This document shows positions 1 through 9,000 of a stretch of 64,000 nt of DNA, piece by piece; position 1 is the first letter of the stretch; every line of letters begins with the position of its first letter. Under the pieces are notes generated by a model that worked only from the letters and a program-made list of their open reading frames with translations, searched no databases and was not told the origin of the DNA. The position numbers and the translations under genes are program-made. The DNA lies in contig JANXTA010000068.1 of NCBI GenBank assembly GCA_025356395.1, positions 1 through 64,000 on the forward strand, written 5' to 3'. Source of the DNA: Betaproteobacteria bacterium (lineage in GTDB: Bacteria > Pseudomonadota > Gammaproteobacteria > Burkholderiales > Burkholderiaceae_D).

Positions 1-1
1 C

Positions 2-141
2 CGTAGCGTCGGCAAACGCCTCTACACGCGGCTCTTCGAAGAATTGCCGAAGCGCGGCTGCTACCAGGCCTTCGCGGGCATCGCCCTGCCGAACGCCGCC
101 AGCGTCGCGCTGCACGCATCGGTCGGCTTCGAGCACCTAGG
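2..141 (+). pseudogene. GNAT acetyltransferase C-terminal remnant
   Basis: This frame is open from the window edge and reads as the C-terminal half of a GNAT N-acetyltransferase of the phosphinothricin-acetyltransferase type. It has the acetyl-CoA loop residues SVGKRLYTRLFEELPKRG, then LPNAASVALHASVGFEHLG, matching the family pattern LPN..S..LH...GF...G. The coding sense stops exactly at the IS481 left end, so roughly the last 30 residues (usually RxVGxKxGxWxDV) are missing. The rest of the gene does not reappear on the far side of the element, so it was deleted or moved. The N-terminus lies outside the window. The substrate cannot be told from this piece. Confidence 0.75.
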
Positions 142-1087
142 TGTGAAGCGTCAAGAGGTTGTATCTCTTGGACGAGAGTCTGGAGATCGGGGCGACGCCG
201 CCGATGCCCTGATGGGGTCGATGCCAGTTGTAGTGATGGATCCAGTCATCGAGTGCAGCGGTTCGTTGAGTCGAATGTTGGAAGGTCGGGCCGTAAGCCC
301 ACTCGCGCAGTGCCGACTGGATGAAGCGTTCGGCCTTGCCGTTGGTCTGTGGTCGGTAGGGTCGGGTAAAGCGATGGGCGATGCCGAGTTGATCGCAGAC
401 GATGCGGAAGTCGCGCGAGCGGAAGGCCGAGCCGTTGTCGGTCAATAGACGACGCACCGTGATGCCCAGGCTCGCGTAGTAAGCAATGGCATCGCGCAGG
501 AAGCGGATTGCGTTGGGTGTGCGTTCGTCGGCGTGCATCGCCGTGAAGCCGATGCGGGCATGGTCATCGATGGCCACGAACAACATCTCCCAGCCTGCAC
601 CGTGGACCGAGTCCCGGCGGTTGCCGGTCACGCGATGGCTGGGCCGCTCGATGCGTCCGAGCTTCTTGGTATCGATGTGCAGCAAGTCGCCCGGAGCGAC
701 GTGCTCATAGCGCACGATCGGCTCGGTCGGCATCAAGTCACTGAGCAACGACAGTCCGGCTCGGGCCAGGACGCGACCGACGGTGCTCTTCGATACCCCC
801 AAAGCGCGAGCAATGAAGGCGTGCGTTCGAAACCGGTGCCGCAGTTCGACGATCGCCAGGGCCGTCGCCGGTGCAATGGTCCGTGGCGATCGCGCCGGTC
901 GCGAAGACGCATCGACCAGCGCAGCCGCGCCCCCCGCCAGATAGCGTCCCAACCACTTGCGCGTGGTCGCCGCCGTCACGCCGGCGCGTCGCGCTGCTTG
1001 CGACACGCCAACGGCTTGCTCGGTGATCTCATGAACCATTTCGATTCGACGCAGGTAGGTCAGTCGGGCATTCTTATGCGCATCCAT
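137..1087 (-). CDS. IS481-family transposase
   Basis: This 316-residue DDE transposase cuts and joins the ends of its own insertion sequence. An N-terminal helix-turn-helix is seen around residues 20-50 (QAARRAGVTAATTRKWLGRY). It is followed by a second DNA-binding segment with SPRTIAPATALAIVEL and an rve-type integrase core. The likely catalytic residues are the Asp in LLHIDTKKLG, the Asp in LLTDNGSAF and the Glu in NGKAERF. The C-terminus WHRPHQGIG...NLLTLHT is typical of the Bordetella IS481 enzyme. The TAG stop codon lies in the CTAG target sequence outside the inverted repeat, so the target supplies the stop. The frame is intact and probably functional. Confidence 0.93.
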   Translation of the reverse strand: MDAHKNARLTYLRRIEMVHEITEQAVGVSQAARRAGVTAATTRKWLGRYLAGGAAALVDASSRPARSPRTIAPATALAIVELRHRFRTHAFIARALGVSKSTVGRVLARAGLSLLSDLMPTEPIVRYEHVAPGDLLHIDTKKLGRIERPSHRVTGNRRDSVHGAGWEMLFVAIDDHARIGFTAMHADERTPNAIRFLRDAIAYYASLGITVRRLLTDNGSAFRSRDFRIVCDQLGIAHRFTRPYRPQTNGKAERFIQSALREWAYGPTFQHSTQRTAALDDWIHHYNWHRPHQGIGGVAPISRLSSKRYNLLTLHT

Positions 1088-1181
1088 TCGGCTGGGCTCC
1101 TTGAAAGTCTTGGGGGTTTGGCGATTCCCAGTCTCTCAAATCCAGTCCGAATGGACACGTACAACCTATTGGGCCTTCACA
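142..1181 (-). mobile_element. IS481-family insertion sequence, about 1040 bp
   Basis: The terminal inverted repeats are visible: TGTGAAGCGTCAAGAGGTTG begins at 142, and the complement of the right end begins TGTGAAGGCCCAATAGGTTG at 1181. About 18 of 22 terminal bases match, and the sequence closely resembles the known ends of Bordetella IS481. One transposase gene fills the element. Both flanks carry CTAG (137-140 and 1183-1186), the core of the NCTAGN target preferred by IS481. The outer bases differ (CCTAGG on the left, GCTAGT on the right), so the six-base target is not a clean duplication. The left neighbour is a GNAT remnant and the right neighbour a different truncated gene, which suggests recombination between two copies. 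Confidence 0.92.
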
Positions 1182-1182
1182 G

Positions 1183-1716
1183 CTAGTCCGCCTCTACGCG
1201 CCGCTGCCGAGAGCGAGCATCCCGCAGCTCACGCTGATGATCAACGAGCGCTCGATCGCACGCGAGGCGTTGCGGGCTCGCATCCCGGTGTTGATCCGGC
1301 GCGGTGTGCTGTGCACGATCCGCGTCGACGGCATCGAATACCTCTGGCCGGCGGTCGACGAACTTCCTCGGGAGAGTCCTCCGACAGCGACCGTCCGCTT
1401 CCTCGCACCCTTCGATCCGCTGGTGTGGGATCGCCGGCGCTTCGAACTGTTCTGGGACTGGTCGTATCGCTTCGAGGCCTATCTGCCACCTGCGAAGCGC
1501 CAGCTCGGTTATTACGCGTTGCCGCTGCTGTGGCAGACCAGCGACGACACGCAGATCGTCGGCTGGGTCAACGCGTCGCGAACGGCAGGCGGATCCTTCG
1601 ACTTCGAGGCCGGTTTCGTGAAGAGACGGCCGGCCGGCGCCGCCTTCAAGTCGGCCTTCGACGCAGAGGTGGCCTGCATGCGGACCTTCCTCGCGCGTGA
1701 TGTCGCGACCGACTGA
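1183..1716 (+). pseudogene. YcaQ/winged-helix family protein, 3' remnant
   Basis: An open frame starts at the IS right flank with no start codon of its own; an ATG occurs only at 1237. It encodes the C-terminal part of a winged-helix DNA-binding protein of the YcaQ (DNA crosslink glycosylase-like) family. The recognisable segment is FLAPFDPLVWDRRR, followed by YRFEAYLPPAKRQLGYYALP, the conserved end of this family. Full-length members are about 400 residues, so more than half is missing. The missing 5' part coincides with the IS edge, which supports a deletion there. A shortened protein from 1237 (159 aa) is possible but unlikely to work. Confidence 0.7.
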
Positions 1717-2193
1717 TCAAAAGCGATTCTTGAAGCTTGGGTCGAACATCGGGTCGGGACCGTTCTGGGTTTCGCGCACGACGCCCGACGCATCGAACAT
1801 GACGTGGAACAGCGAGTACCAGATCTCGGCTTCGCGATAGCGATAGGACCAGACCTCGTAGTTGCGCGTGCGACTGAATTCGGCGGCCGTGCCGAAGTGG
1901 GTCAGCACGTCGTTCTTGTTCCATGTGCCGACCTTGATCGTCGCGAAGTGTTCCGTGTTCAACAACGGTTCGACGCTGACCACGCGGCCGCCCGCATCGA
2001 GATGCGCAGCCGAGGCGCGTTCACCCAGCGGCGCGCTCGAATAGATCAGCACGTCGCCGTCCGCGTCGTGACGCTGCGCTGCGGGTCGACCGAAGCGCGA
2101 ATCGAGTTCGTCGCGGCTCATGCCGACGCGCAGGCCGTCAGGGTGCGCGCAAGCGCCAAGCAGCAGGACGAGACCAATCGCCAGGACTTTCAT
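1717..2193 (-). CDS. BamE-like (SmpA/OmlA fold) lipoprotein
   Basis: A 158-residue outer-membrane or periplasmic lipoprotein. The signal peptide ends in the lipobox LLGAC, giving a lipidated Cys at about residue 15. The mature part contains the GMSRDEL...FGRP pattern and, later, a second NKNDVLTHFGTAAEF element. Both resemble the SmpA/OmlA domain of BamE, the small lipoprotein of the outer-membrane protein assembly machine. It is not certain to be BamE itself: the repeated motif and lone location fit a paralogue better. The start is backed by a GGAGG ribosome site eight bases upstream. It faces the truncated YcaQ remnant tail to tail. Confidence 0.65.
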   Translation of the reverse strand: MKVLAIGLVLLLGACAHPDGLRVGMSRDELDSRFGRPAAQRHDADGDVLIYSSAPLGERASAAHLDAGGRVVSVEPLLNTEHFATIKVGTWNKNDVLTHFGTAAEFSRTRNYEVWSYRYREAEIWYSLFHVMFDASGVVRETQNGPDPMFDPSFKNRF

Positions 2194-2370
2194 GCGTGCC
2201 TCCGGATCACTTGAAGAAGAATGCGACCCGCTGCGGTCGCAAAAGATCCGGGCGGCAGCCTGGAACGAGCCACGCCGACCTTCCGATCAGCGCTTGGTTG
2301 GTTCCGTGTCGCTCGCGGCCCGCGCACAATCATGCCTGCGGCGACGTGCCGTGGCCCCGGAGAAGAAGCG

Positions 2371-2775
2371 ATGAGTCGTTCCTTGATTGCGTATGTCGCC
2401 ACGCTGGTCGTGTTCGCCATTGTCGATTTCATCTGGTTGGGATTCATCGCCAAAGATCTGTATCGCAACGGCATCGGCCACCTCATGGCCGACACGCCGA
2501 ACTGGATCGCAGCCGTGCTGTTCTATCTGCTCTACATCGGCGGCCTGGTGTATTTCGCGGTGACGCCGGGGCTCGATGCCGACGCCTGGCGGCGGGCCGC
2601 GTTGCAAGGCGCGCTGTTCGGCTTCTTCTGCTACGCCACCTACGACCTCACCAACCTCGCGACGCTGAAAGGGTGGCCGGTGTCGATCGTGGTCGTGGAC
2701 CTGGTGTGGGGCGCGTTCGTCAGCACGGTCGCCGCGACCGCCGGCTTCTTCATCACCCGGGCCATCACGCGCTAG
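2371..2775 (+). CDS. DUF2177 family membrane protein
   Basis: A 134-residue integral membrane protein with four hydrophobic spans. It begins MSRSLIAYVATLVVFAIVDF and has the family marker IWLG about 25 residues in, plus the CYATYDLTN motif in the third span. These features identify the DUF2177 family, whose function is unknown. The ATG at 2371 is chosen because GGAGAAG lies just upstream, although the frame is open further 5'. Its TAG stop shares the palindrome CTAG (2772-2775) with the stop of the convergent gene downstream. Confidence 0.8.
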   Translation: MSRSLIAYVATLVVFAIVDFIWLGFIAKDLYRNGIGHLMADTPNWIAAVLFYLLYIGGLVYFAVTPGLDADAWRRAALQGALFGFFCYATYDLTNLATLKGWPVSIVVVDLVWGAFVSTVAATAGFFITRAITR

Positions 2776-3101
2776 ACGCCCCAGACGATGTCGCGCTGAT
2801 CCTTCGCGGCGCGCTCGAGCATCTCGATCAGCGGGAACGCGCGCTGGGCCAGACCGACCGAGATCGCCTGCCCCGGCTCCTCGTCGCACTGGTCGTTGGC
2901 GTGGTCCTTCTGCGTGCGGCGCGACGCGTCGGCTGCCGACTTCAGTTTCGCGAGCGCGGCGGGGACGTCGCCCGCGGTGATGATGCCGCGCGGCGCTGAC
3001 TCGGGCTCGAGCGACTTGCCGACGATGGCCAGCAGCAGCTTGGCGTGTTCGGCATACATCGGGACGTCGGCGGCGGCCTTGGACTTGAAGGTGACGAGCA
3101 T
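2772..3101 (-). CDS. DUF1840 family protein
   Basis: A 109-residue soluble protein of the DUF1840 family, common in Betaproteobacteria and of unknown role. The N-terminus MLVTFKSKAAADVPMYAEHAK is the family signature and fixes the start at 3101 rather than the upstream ATG at 3161. The C-terminus has the usual hydrophobic stretch QRAFPLIEMLERAAKD. A middle charged segment (residues about 50-85) is variable. It converges with the DUF2177 gene, and the two stop codons overlap in one CTAG. Confidence 0.82.
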   Translation of the reverse strand: MLVTFKSKAAADVPMYAEHAKLLLAIVGKSLEPESAPRGIITAGDVPAALAKLKSAADASRRTQKDHANDQCDEEPGQAISVGLAQRAFPLIEMLERAAKDQRDIVWGV

Positions 3102-3178
3102 CGTGGGGCCTCGAAAGAAAGTCAGAATGGCGATTGTCGCAAACCGGCGACGACCGGCCATCGGCGAGAATCCTCTTC

Positions 3179-3739
3179 ATGAATCGACCCCGCGCGGCAA
3201 GGCTCCTCCTCGCGCTCAGCGCCGTCGCCACGCTCGCCGGTTGCTATCCCCGCTATGACTGGCGCGACTACCGGCCCGACTGCGCACGCGGCTGGTGCGG
3301 CTTCGTCGCGAGTTTCCCCGGCAAGGTCACGAACGCGAGCCGCGATATCCCGGTCGGCACCATGCGGCTGCCGCTGTCGCTCAACGTGGTCTCGGTCGGC
3401 GAGGTCACGTTCGCCATCGGCGCGTTCGACCTGCTGCCGGGCAGCGATCCGGCCGAGGCGCGCGCGACCTTCGAGCGCAAGCTGCTCGACGATGTGGGTG
3501 CGACCGAAGGCCGCCGGGCGCGCGTCGTGATGCGTGCCGCCGACCGCAGCGAAGTCCCGGCCGATTCGTTCGAGGCCGCCGGCAGCCGTGGCGGCAAGGC
3601 GCTGCAGGCCACCGCGCGCTTCGCGCAGCGCCAGGGTCGAATGGTCGAGATCCTGGTGATTGGTCCGACCGACGCGTTGTCGAGCGACAGCGGCCGGCAG
3701 GCAGTCGAGACCTTCCTTACTTCGCTGCGGCTCGACTGA
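3179..3739 (+). CDS. hypothetical lipoprotein
   Basis: A 186-residue predicted lipoprotein with an N-terminal signal MNRPRAARLLLALSAVATLAG and lipobox LAGC (Cys at about residue 22). The rest is soluble and periplasmic. It has the odd aromatic-rich start YPRYDWRDYRPDCARGWCG, with two more Cys that could form a disulfide. I do not recognise the family. ATG 3179 is preferred over an upstream alternative at 3134 because it places the signal peptide at the N-terminus. The 3' end overlaps the convergent TetR gene by 23 bases. Confidence 0.6.
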   Translation: MNRPRAARLLLALSAVATLAGCYPRYDWRDYRPDCARGWCGFVASFPGKVTNASRDIPVGTMRLPLSLNVVSVGEVTFAIGAFDLLPGSDPAEARATFERKLLDDVGATEGRRARVVMRAADRSEVPADSFEAAGSRGGKALQATARFAQRQGRMVEILVIGPTDALSSDSGRQAVETFLTSLRLD

Positions 3740-4400
3740 CGGCACGGGCCGCGGGCTTGCGAGCCGACGGCACTGATCCGGCAGCGCGCTTGCCTTCGAT
3801 GTGGTCGATGATCAGGCGGGCCGCGTGCTTGCGCACGAGGCTGCCGTCCTGGTCGACGACCCAGATCTTGATCAGGCCCGACATGAAGAGCAGCGTGTCG
3901 GCGGCCGCGCAGAGTGGTGCCACGCCGACCCGCAGGAAGCCGAGCCTCTGCGCTTCGCGATACAGCTTCGCCAGCTTGTCGCGCAACTCGCAGTGGATCA
4001 GCGCGATGCCTTCGAGGTCGCGGGCGAATTCGCCGACGTATTCGCACTTGAAGGTCATGATCTCGATGGTCTTCTGAGTCGCCTCGTCCCCGGCGACCTG
4101 CTCCAGCACCACTTCGAGGAACCGTTCGACCCGTTGCAGGGGATCGAGGCCGAGCGTGCCCGGCTCGAGTTCGAGGTCGGATCGGTCGATCAACGGGATC
4201 TGCACTTCATCGCGCATCGCGTAGAACAGCTCGGCCTTGTCCGCAAAGTGCCAGTAGATAGCGCCGCGCGTGACCCCGGCCGCAGTCGCGATCTGCTCCA
4301 GAGAGGTTCTTGTCACGCCGTTCGTGTAGAACACGTCGCGCGCAGCGGCAATGATCGCGCGTCGTGTCTCCAGCGAATCTTCCTTGGTACGGCGGGCCAT
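3717..4400 (-). CDS. TetR/AcrR-family repressor of RND pump
   Basis: A 227-residue transcriptional repressor. Residues about 10-56 form the TetR helix-turn-helix, with TRTSLEQIATAAGVTRGAIY then WHFADKAELF. The rest is the ligand-sensing C-terminal domain, consistent with the AcrR/TtgR subgroup. It is divergently transcribed from the RND pump genes, with an AcrR-type palindrome between them. The usual inference is that it represses the pump and itself until a drug or similar ligand binds. The start MARRTKEDS is chosen over an ATG-like codon 15 residues upstream because it matches the family N-terminus. Confidence 0.88.
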   Translation of the reverse strand: MARRTKEDSLETRRAIIAAARDVFYTNGVTRTSLEQIATAAGVTRGAIYWHFADKAELFYAMRDEVQIPLIDRSDLELEPGTLGLDPLQRVERFLEVVLEQVAGDEATQKTIEIMTFKCEYVGEFARDLEGIALIHCELRDKLAKLYREAQRLGFLRVGVAPLCAAADTLLFMSGLIKIWVVDQDGSLVRKHAARLIIDHIEGKRAAGSVPSARKPAARAVSRAAAK

Positions 4401-4447
4401 GATTTTCTTCTTGGGACGAACTCGAATGCGATCGAATCGGAGCACTT

Positions 4448-4471
4448 TACATACATTCGTGAATGTATGAT
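4448..4471. promoter_or_regulatory. AcrR-type operator palindrome
   Basis: Perfect 9-base inverted repeat CATACATTC / GAATGTATG (4450-4458 and 4461-4469) separated by GT, flanked by TA-rich bases. It is nearly identical to the known E. coli AcrR site between acrR and acrA. It lies 48 bases upstream of the repressor start and about 200 upstream of the adaptor gene. Its right arm overlaps TATGAT (4466-4471), a possible -10 element for the pump transcript. Confidence 0.85.
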
Positions 4472-4663
4472 ACTTCGATTCGCGCGGCTCTTCGGGTTTT
4501 TCCCGCTCCGGACGTCACGCGTGTTTGAACTGTGCTTTTGCGCCGCAACACGACGGGCGCCGCGCAAATTCTCGTTCCCTGGCTGACTCTCATCGCCCGC
4601 TGTTCCGGCGATCAGCTCTTGCGATTCTGTCCGTGCTGCCCCTTGCCTGAACGAGCGTTCGCC

Positions 4664-5959
4664 ATGAACCCACGCCTTCCTCTAGCCATGACCCTCGATG
4701 CCATGACCGTCACGCGTCCCATTCAGCGTCGCCAACCGCCGCGCCGTCTTTCTCGCGCCGTCTCGATGGTGCTGGCGGTCGCCGGCCTGGTCGCGACGCT
4801 CGCGCTCACGGCTTGCGGCAAGAAGGACGCGACGCAGGCCGGCCCCGGTAGTCCTGGTGGCGGTCCGCCCCAAGCGCTGCCGGTGACGGTGATCGAAGCC
4901 ACGCCCAAGCGCGTGGCGATCACGGTCGACACGGTGGGGCAGAGCGAGGGCTCGAAAGAGGTCCAGGTTCGTGCGCGGGTCTCGGGCATCCTCCTGAAGC
5001 AGCGCTTCTCGGAAGGCGATCGCGTCAAGAACAACGCCGCGCTGTACCAGATCGATCCGGCACCTTACGAGATCGCACTGGCGCAGGCGAAGGCCGCTCT
5101 CGCGCAGGCGCAGGCCACGCTCGAGCAGTCGACGCGCGAAGAGGCGCGTCTCAAGCCCCTGGTCGCCGAGCAGGCCATCAGCGGCAAGGACTACGACGAC
5201 GCGGGCTCGACGCGCAAGACCTCCGCGGCCAACGTCATGGCCAAGCAGGCCGACGTGCGCAACGCCGAGCTGAATTTGAGCTATACCCGCGTGACCGCGC
5301 CGATCGGTGGCGTCTCGGGACGCAACATCAGCTCCGAAGGCTCGCTCGTCACGGCCGGGACCGACTCTGCGTTGTTGACGACGATCGTGCAGACCGATCC
5401 GATCTGGGTTCGCTTTTCGATCAGCGAAGCCGAGTACGCGACGCTGCGCAACGGCAACGACCAGAACGCCAAGGTCGGGCTGATCGGCTCCGACGGCAAG
5501 AACCTGCTGAACCCCGGCAAGCTCAACTTCGCGGCCTCGACCGTCGACCGCACGCTGGGCACGGTGCAGTTGCGCGCCGAGGTGCCCAACGCCGACCTGC
5601 GAATCCTGCCGGGCCAGTTCGTTCGCGCCCGTCTGTTCGTGGGCGAGATCGAGGGCGTGCTGGTGCCGCAGGCCGCTGTCATGACCAGCGACAAGGGCAA
5701 GGCCGTGATGGTGGTCGGAGCCGACAACAAGGCGACCCCGCGTCCGGTCGATGCCGGTACGTGGCAGGGCGACCAATGGGTGATCCGCAAGGGCCTGTCG
5801 CAGGGCGACAAGGTGATCGTCGACAACCTCGTCAAGGTCCGTCCCGGCATGACCGTCGCGCCGCATCCGCCACAGGCGGCTGGTGCTTCCGCGCAGGGGG
5901 CTGCAGCGGCACCAGCCAAGCAAGGCGCAGAAGCGCCGAAGATCGACGCGAAGCAATGA
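4664..5959 (+). CDS. RND efflux periplasmic adaptor (AcrA/MexA type)
   Basis: A 431-residue membrane-fusion protein that links the inner-membrane pump to the outer-membrane channel. An N-terminal signal ends in LALTAC, a lipobox that anchors it in the inner membrane. There follow a biotinyl-lipoyl-like domain (VRARVSGILLKQRFSEGDRV), an Ala/Gln-rich alpha-hairpin (EIALAQAKAALAQAQATLEQ) and the beta-barrel and membrane-proximal domains (PQAAVMTSDKGKAVMVV). ATG 4664 is taken as the start; ATGs at 4688 and 4703 are possible and would give a shorter leader. It is the first gene of the pump operon, 49 bases before the permease. Confidence 0.9.
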   Translation: MNPRLPLAMTLDAMTVTRPIQRRQPPRRLSRAVSMVLAVAGLVATLALTACGKKDATQAGPGSPGGGPPQALPVTVIEATPKRVAITVDTVGQSEGSKEVQVRARVSGILLKQRFSEGDRVKNNAALYQIDPAPYEIALAQAKAALAQAQATLEQSTREEARLKPLVAEQAISGKDYDDAGSTRKTSAANVMAKQADVRNAELNLSYTRVTAPIGGVSGRNISSEGSLVTAGTDSALLTTIVQTDPIWVRFSISEAEYATLRNGNDQNAKVGLIGSDGKNLLNPGKLNFAASTVDRTLGTVQLRAEVPNADLRILPGQFVRARLFVGEIEGVLVPQAAVMTSDKGKAVMVVGADNKATPRPVDAGTWQGDQWVIRKGLSQGDKVIVDNLVKVRPGMTVAPHPPQAAGASAQGAAAAPAKQGAEAPKIDAKQ

Positions 5960-6008
5960 CGTGCAGCACTCAGCACCGCACTCAGCATCTTTCTTGACGG
6001 GTTAGACC

Positions 6009-9000
6009 ATGTCGAAGTTCTTCATCCTGCGGCCGATCTTCGCCAGCGTGATCGCGATCATCCTCGTCCTCGCCGGACTGGTCGCGCTCAAGACTCTGCC
6101 GATCGCGCAATACCCCGAGATCGCGCCGCCCTCGGTCACGATCACTGCGACTTACCCGGGCGCGAGTTCCGAGACGCTGTCCAAGACGGTCGCCGCGCCG
6201 ATCGAGGAGCAGTTGTCCGGCATCGAGCACCTGCTGTACTTCAGCTCGACTTCCAACAGCGCGAACGGGCAGGTCACCATCACCGTCACGTTCGAGATCG
6301 GCGCCGACGGCGACAAGGGCCAGACCGACGTCAACAACCGCGTACAGATCGCCAATTCGCGGCTGCCGACCGAAGTGCAGCGCCAGGGCGTGACGGTGCT
6401 CAAGCGCTCGAACGACATCCTGTTCGTCGCGACGCTGCAGTCCGACTCCGACGAGCGGCCCGCCGATATCCTGAGTGTGTCGAACTTCGTCACCATCAAC
6501 CTGCTCGACGAAATCAAGCGCGTGCCGGGCGTGGCCGACGCGATCAACTTCGTCGCGCGCGACTACTCGATGCGCATCTGGCTCAACGTCGAGAAGATGG
6601 CGCAGCTCGGCGTCACGCCGGCTGACGTGCAGGCGGCCGTCACGGCCCAGAACAACCAGTACGCGGCAGGCCGCATCGGCGCGGAGCCGTCGCCGAAGGA
6701 CCAGTCGCTGACCTACACGGTCACGACCAAGGGTCGCCTGCTTGAGGCCGAAGAGTTCGGCAACATCGTGCTGCGCTCCAGCGGCCCGGGCGGAACGCTG
6801 CGCGTAAAGGATATCGCGCGCGTCGAATTGGGCGCGCAGAGCTACGACGCATCGAGCTTCATCCGCGAGCGGCCGGGTGTGCCAATCGGCATCTTCCTGC
6901 AGAGCGGCGCCAACGCGCTCGATGTCGCGAAGGCCGTCAAGGCACGTCTCGACGCGCTCAAGCCGTCGTTCCCTGAGGGGATCGTCTACTCGATCCCTTT
7001 CGACACGACGCTGTTCGTCAAGGCGTCCATCACCGAGGTCGTGCATACCTTCGCGATCGCGGCGGTCCTGGTGGTGCTGGTGGTGTTCGTCTTCCTGCAG
7101 AACTGGCGCGCCACGCTGATCCCCGCGGTCGCGGTGCCGGTCTCGCTGATCGGGACGTTCGCGGGCCTCTTCCTCTTCGGCTTCTCGATCAACACGCTGA
7201 CGCTGTTCGCGATGGTGCTGGCGATCGGGATCGTCGTCGACGATGCGATCGTCGTGCTCGAGAACGTCGAACGATTGATGCGCGATGAAAAGCTGACGCC
7301 GACCGCCGCGGCCATCGAAGCGATGCGCGAGGTGCAGGGCGCCGTGGTGGCCATCATTCTCGTGCTGTGCGCCGTGTTCATCCCGGTGGCGTTCCTCGGT
7401 GGTATCGCCGGGCAGCTCTACAAGCAGTTCGCCGTGACGGTGGCCATCGCGGTCGTGCTCTCCGGCGTGGTTGCGTTGACGCTCACGCCGGCGTTGTGCG
7501 CCATCCTGCTCAAGCATGAGGAGAAGGAGCCGTCGAGGTATTTCCGCTGGTTCAACAAGGGCTTCGAGAAGATCTCGGGCGGCTACATGCACTTCGTCGA
7601 GCGCGGACTCAGGCATCGCGTGGTCGCGATGCTGATCTTCGGTCTCGTGCTGGTGCTGGTCGGCTTGCTGTTCTGGCGCGTGCCGGGCAGCTTCGTGCCG
7701 GCCGAGGACCAGGGCTACATCGTGTCGTCGGTGCAGTTGCCGGACGGCGCGAGCCTGAGGCGCACCGAGCGCACGACCAAGCAGTTGCGCGATCTGATCG
7801 GCAACGACGAGGCGATCCAGGACATCCTCACCATCAACGGCTTCGACTTCATCGCGGGCGGCAACAAGACCAATGCGGCGACGATCTTCTTTCCGCTGAA
7901 GGACTACTCCGAGCGCAAGGGCACCGCGCAGCAACTCGTCGGCAAAGTGTTCGGCGCCAACGGCAAGATCGGCGACGGCCTGATCCTCGCGTTCAATCCG
8001 CCGGCCATCCGCGGCCTCGGCGCGGCGGGCGGCTACGAGGTCTACATCCAGGACCGCACCAGCACCGCCAATACGACCGATCTCGCGAAGGTCATGAACG
8101 ACCTGATCGCGGCGTTGCAGAAGGATCCGCGACTCGGCGCGCAGAACTCGTTCTTCCGTCCGACCGTGCCCCAGCTTCAGGTGGACGTCGATCGCGACAA
8201 GGCGATCGCGCTCGGTGTGTCGGTGAGCGACGCGTATGCGGCGTTGCAGGCGACGATGGGTTCGCTCTACGTCAATGACTTCAACCTGTCGGGCCGTACC
8301 TTCCGCGTCCAGCTCCAGGCGGATTCGCAGTTCCGCAGCAAGCCCGAGGACCTCGGCAACGTCTACGTTCGCAGCAGCACGGTGGGCACGCAGGCGGTGG
8401 CTGGACAGAGCCAGATCGGCATCACCAGCAACATGATTCCGCTCAAGGCCATCCTCAACGTGAAGACCGTGATCGGTGCCGAGCAGCTCGAGCGCTACAA
8501 CGGCTTCCTCGCGGCCAAGATCTTCGGCAGCGGCAAGCCGGGCGTGGCGTCGGGCGATGCGATCAAGGCGGTGGAGGAGGTCGCCGCCAAGACCTTGCCG
8601 CAGGGCTACCAAATCGAGTGGACCGCGCAGGCCTATCAGGAGAAGCGGACCGGCAACGCGTCCATCTTCGCGTTCGGCCTCGCGATCATCATGGTCTACC
8701 TGATCCTAGCAGCGCTTTACGAGCGCTGGGGTCTGCCGGCCGCGGTGCTGCTGGCCGTTCCGTTCGCGCTCGCCGGTGCACTGGGCTTCGTGTTCCTGCG
8801 CAACATGGACAACGACATCTACTTCCAGATCGGACTGGTGGTGTTGATCGGGCTCGCGGCGAAGAACGCCATCCTGATCGTGGAGTTCGCCGAGCAGGCG
8901 CTGCTCGAGGGGCAGACGCGGGCCGAGGCGGCACTGACGGCGGCGCGGCTGCGCTTCCGTCCGATCGTGATGACCTCGCTGGCCTTCGTGCTCGGCGTCG

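Noticed and set aside
1237-1716. A complete small gene downstream of the IS
   Set aside because: Family similarity runs unbroken from before the ATG back to the IS edge, so this is the tail of a larger truncated gene.
5982-8612. Open frame of 876 codons opposite the RND permease gene
   Set aside because: It is antisense to an unmistakable AcrB-type gene. Its product is rich in Arg, His and Asp in no recognisable order, the usual shadow of a high-GC gene.
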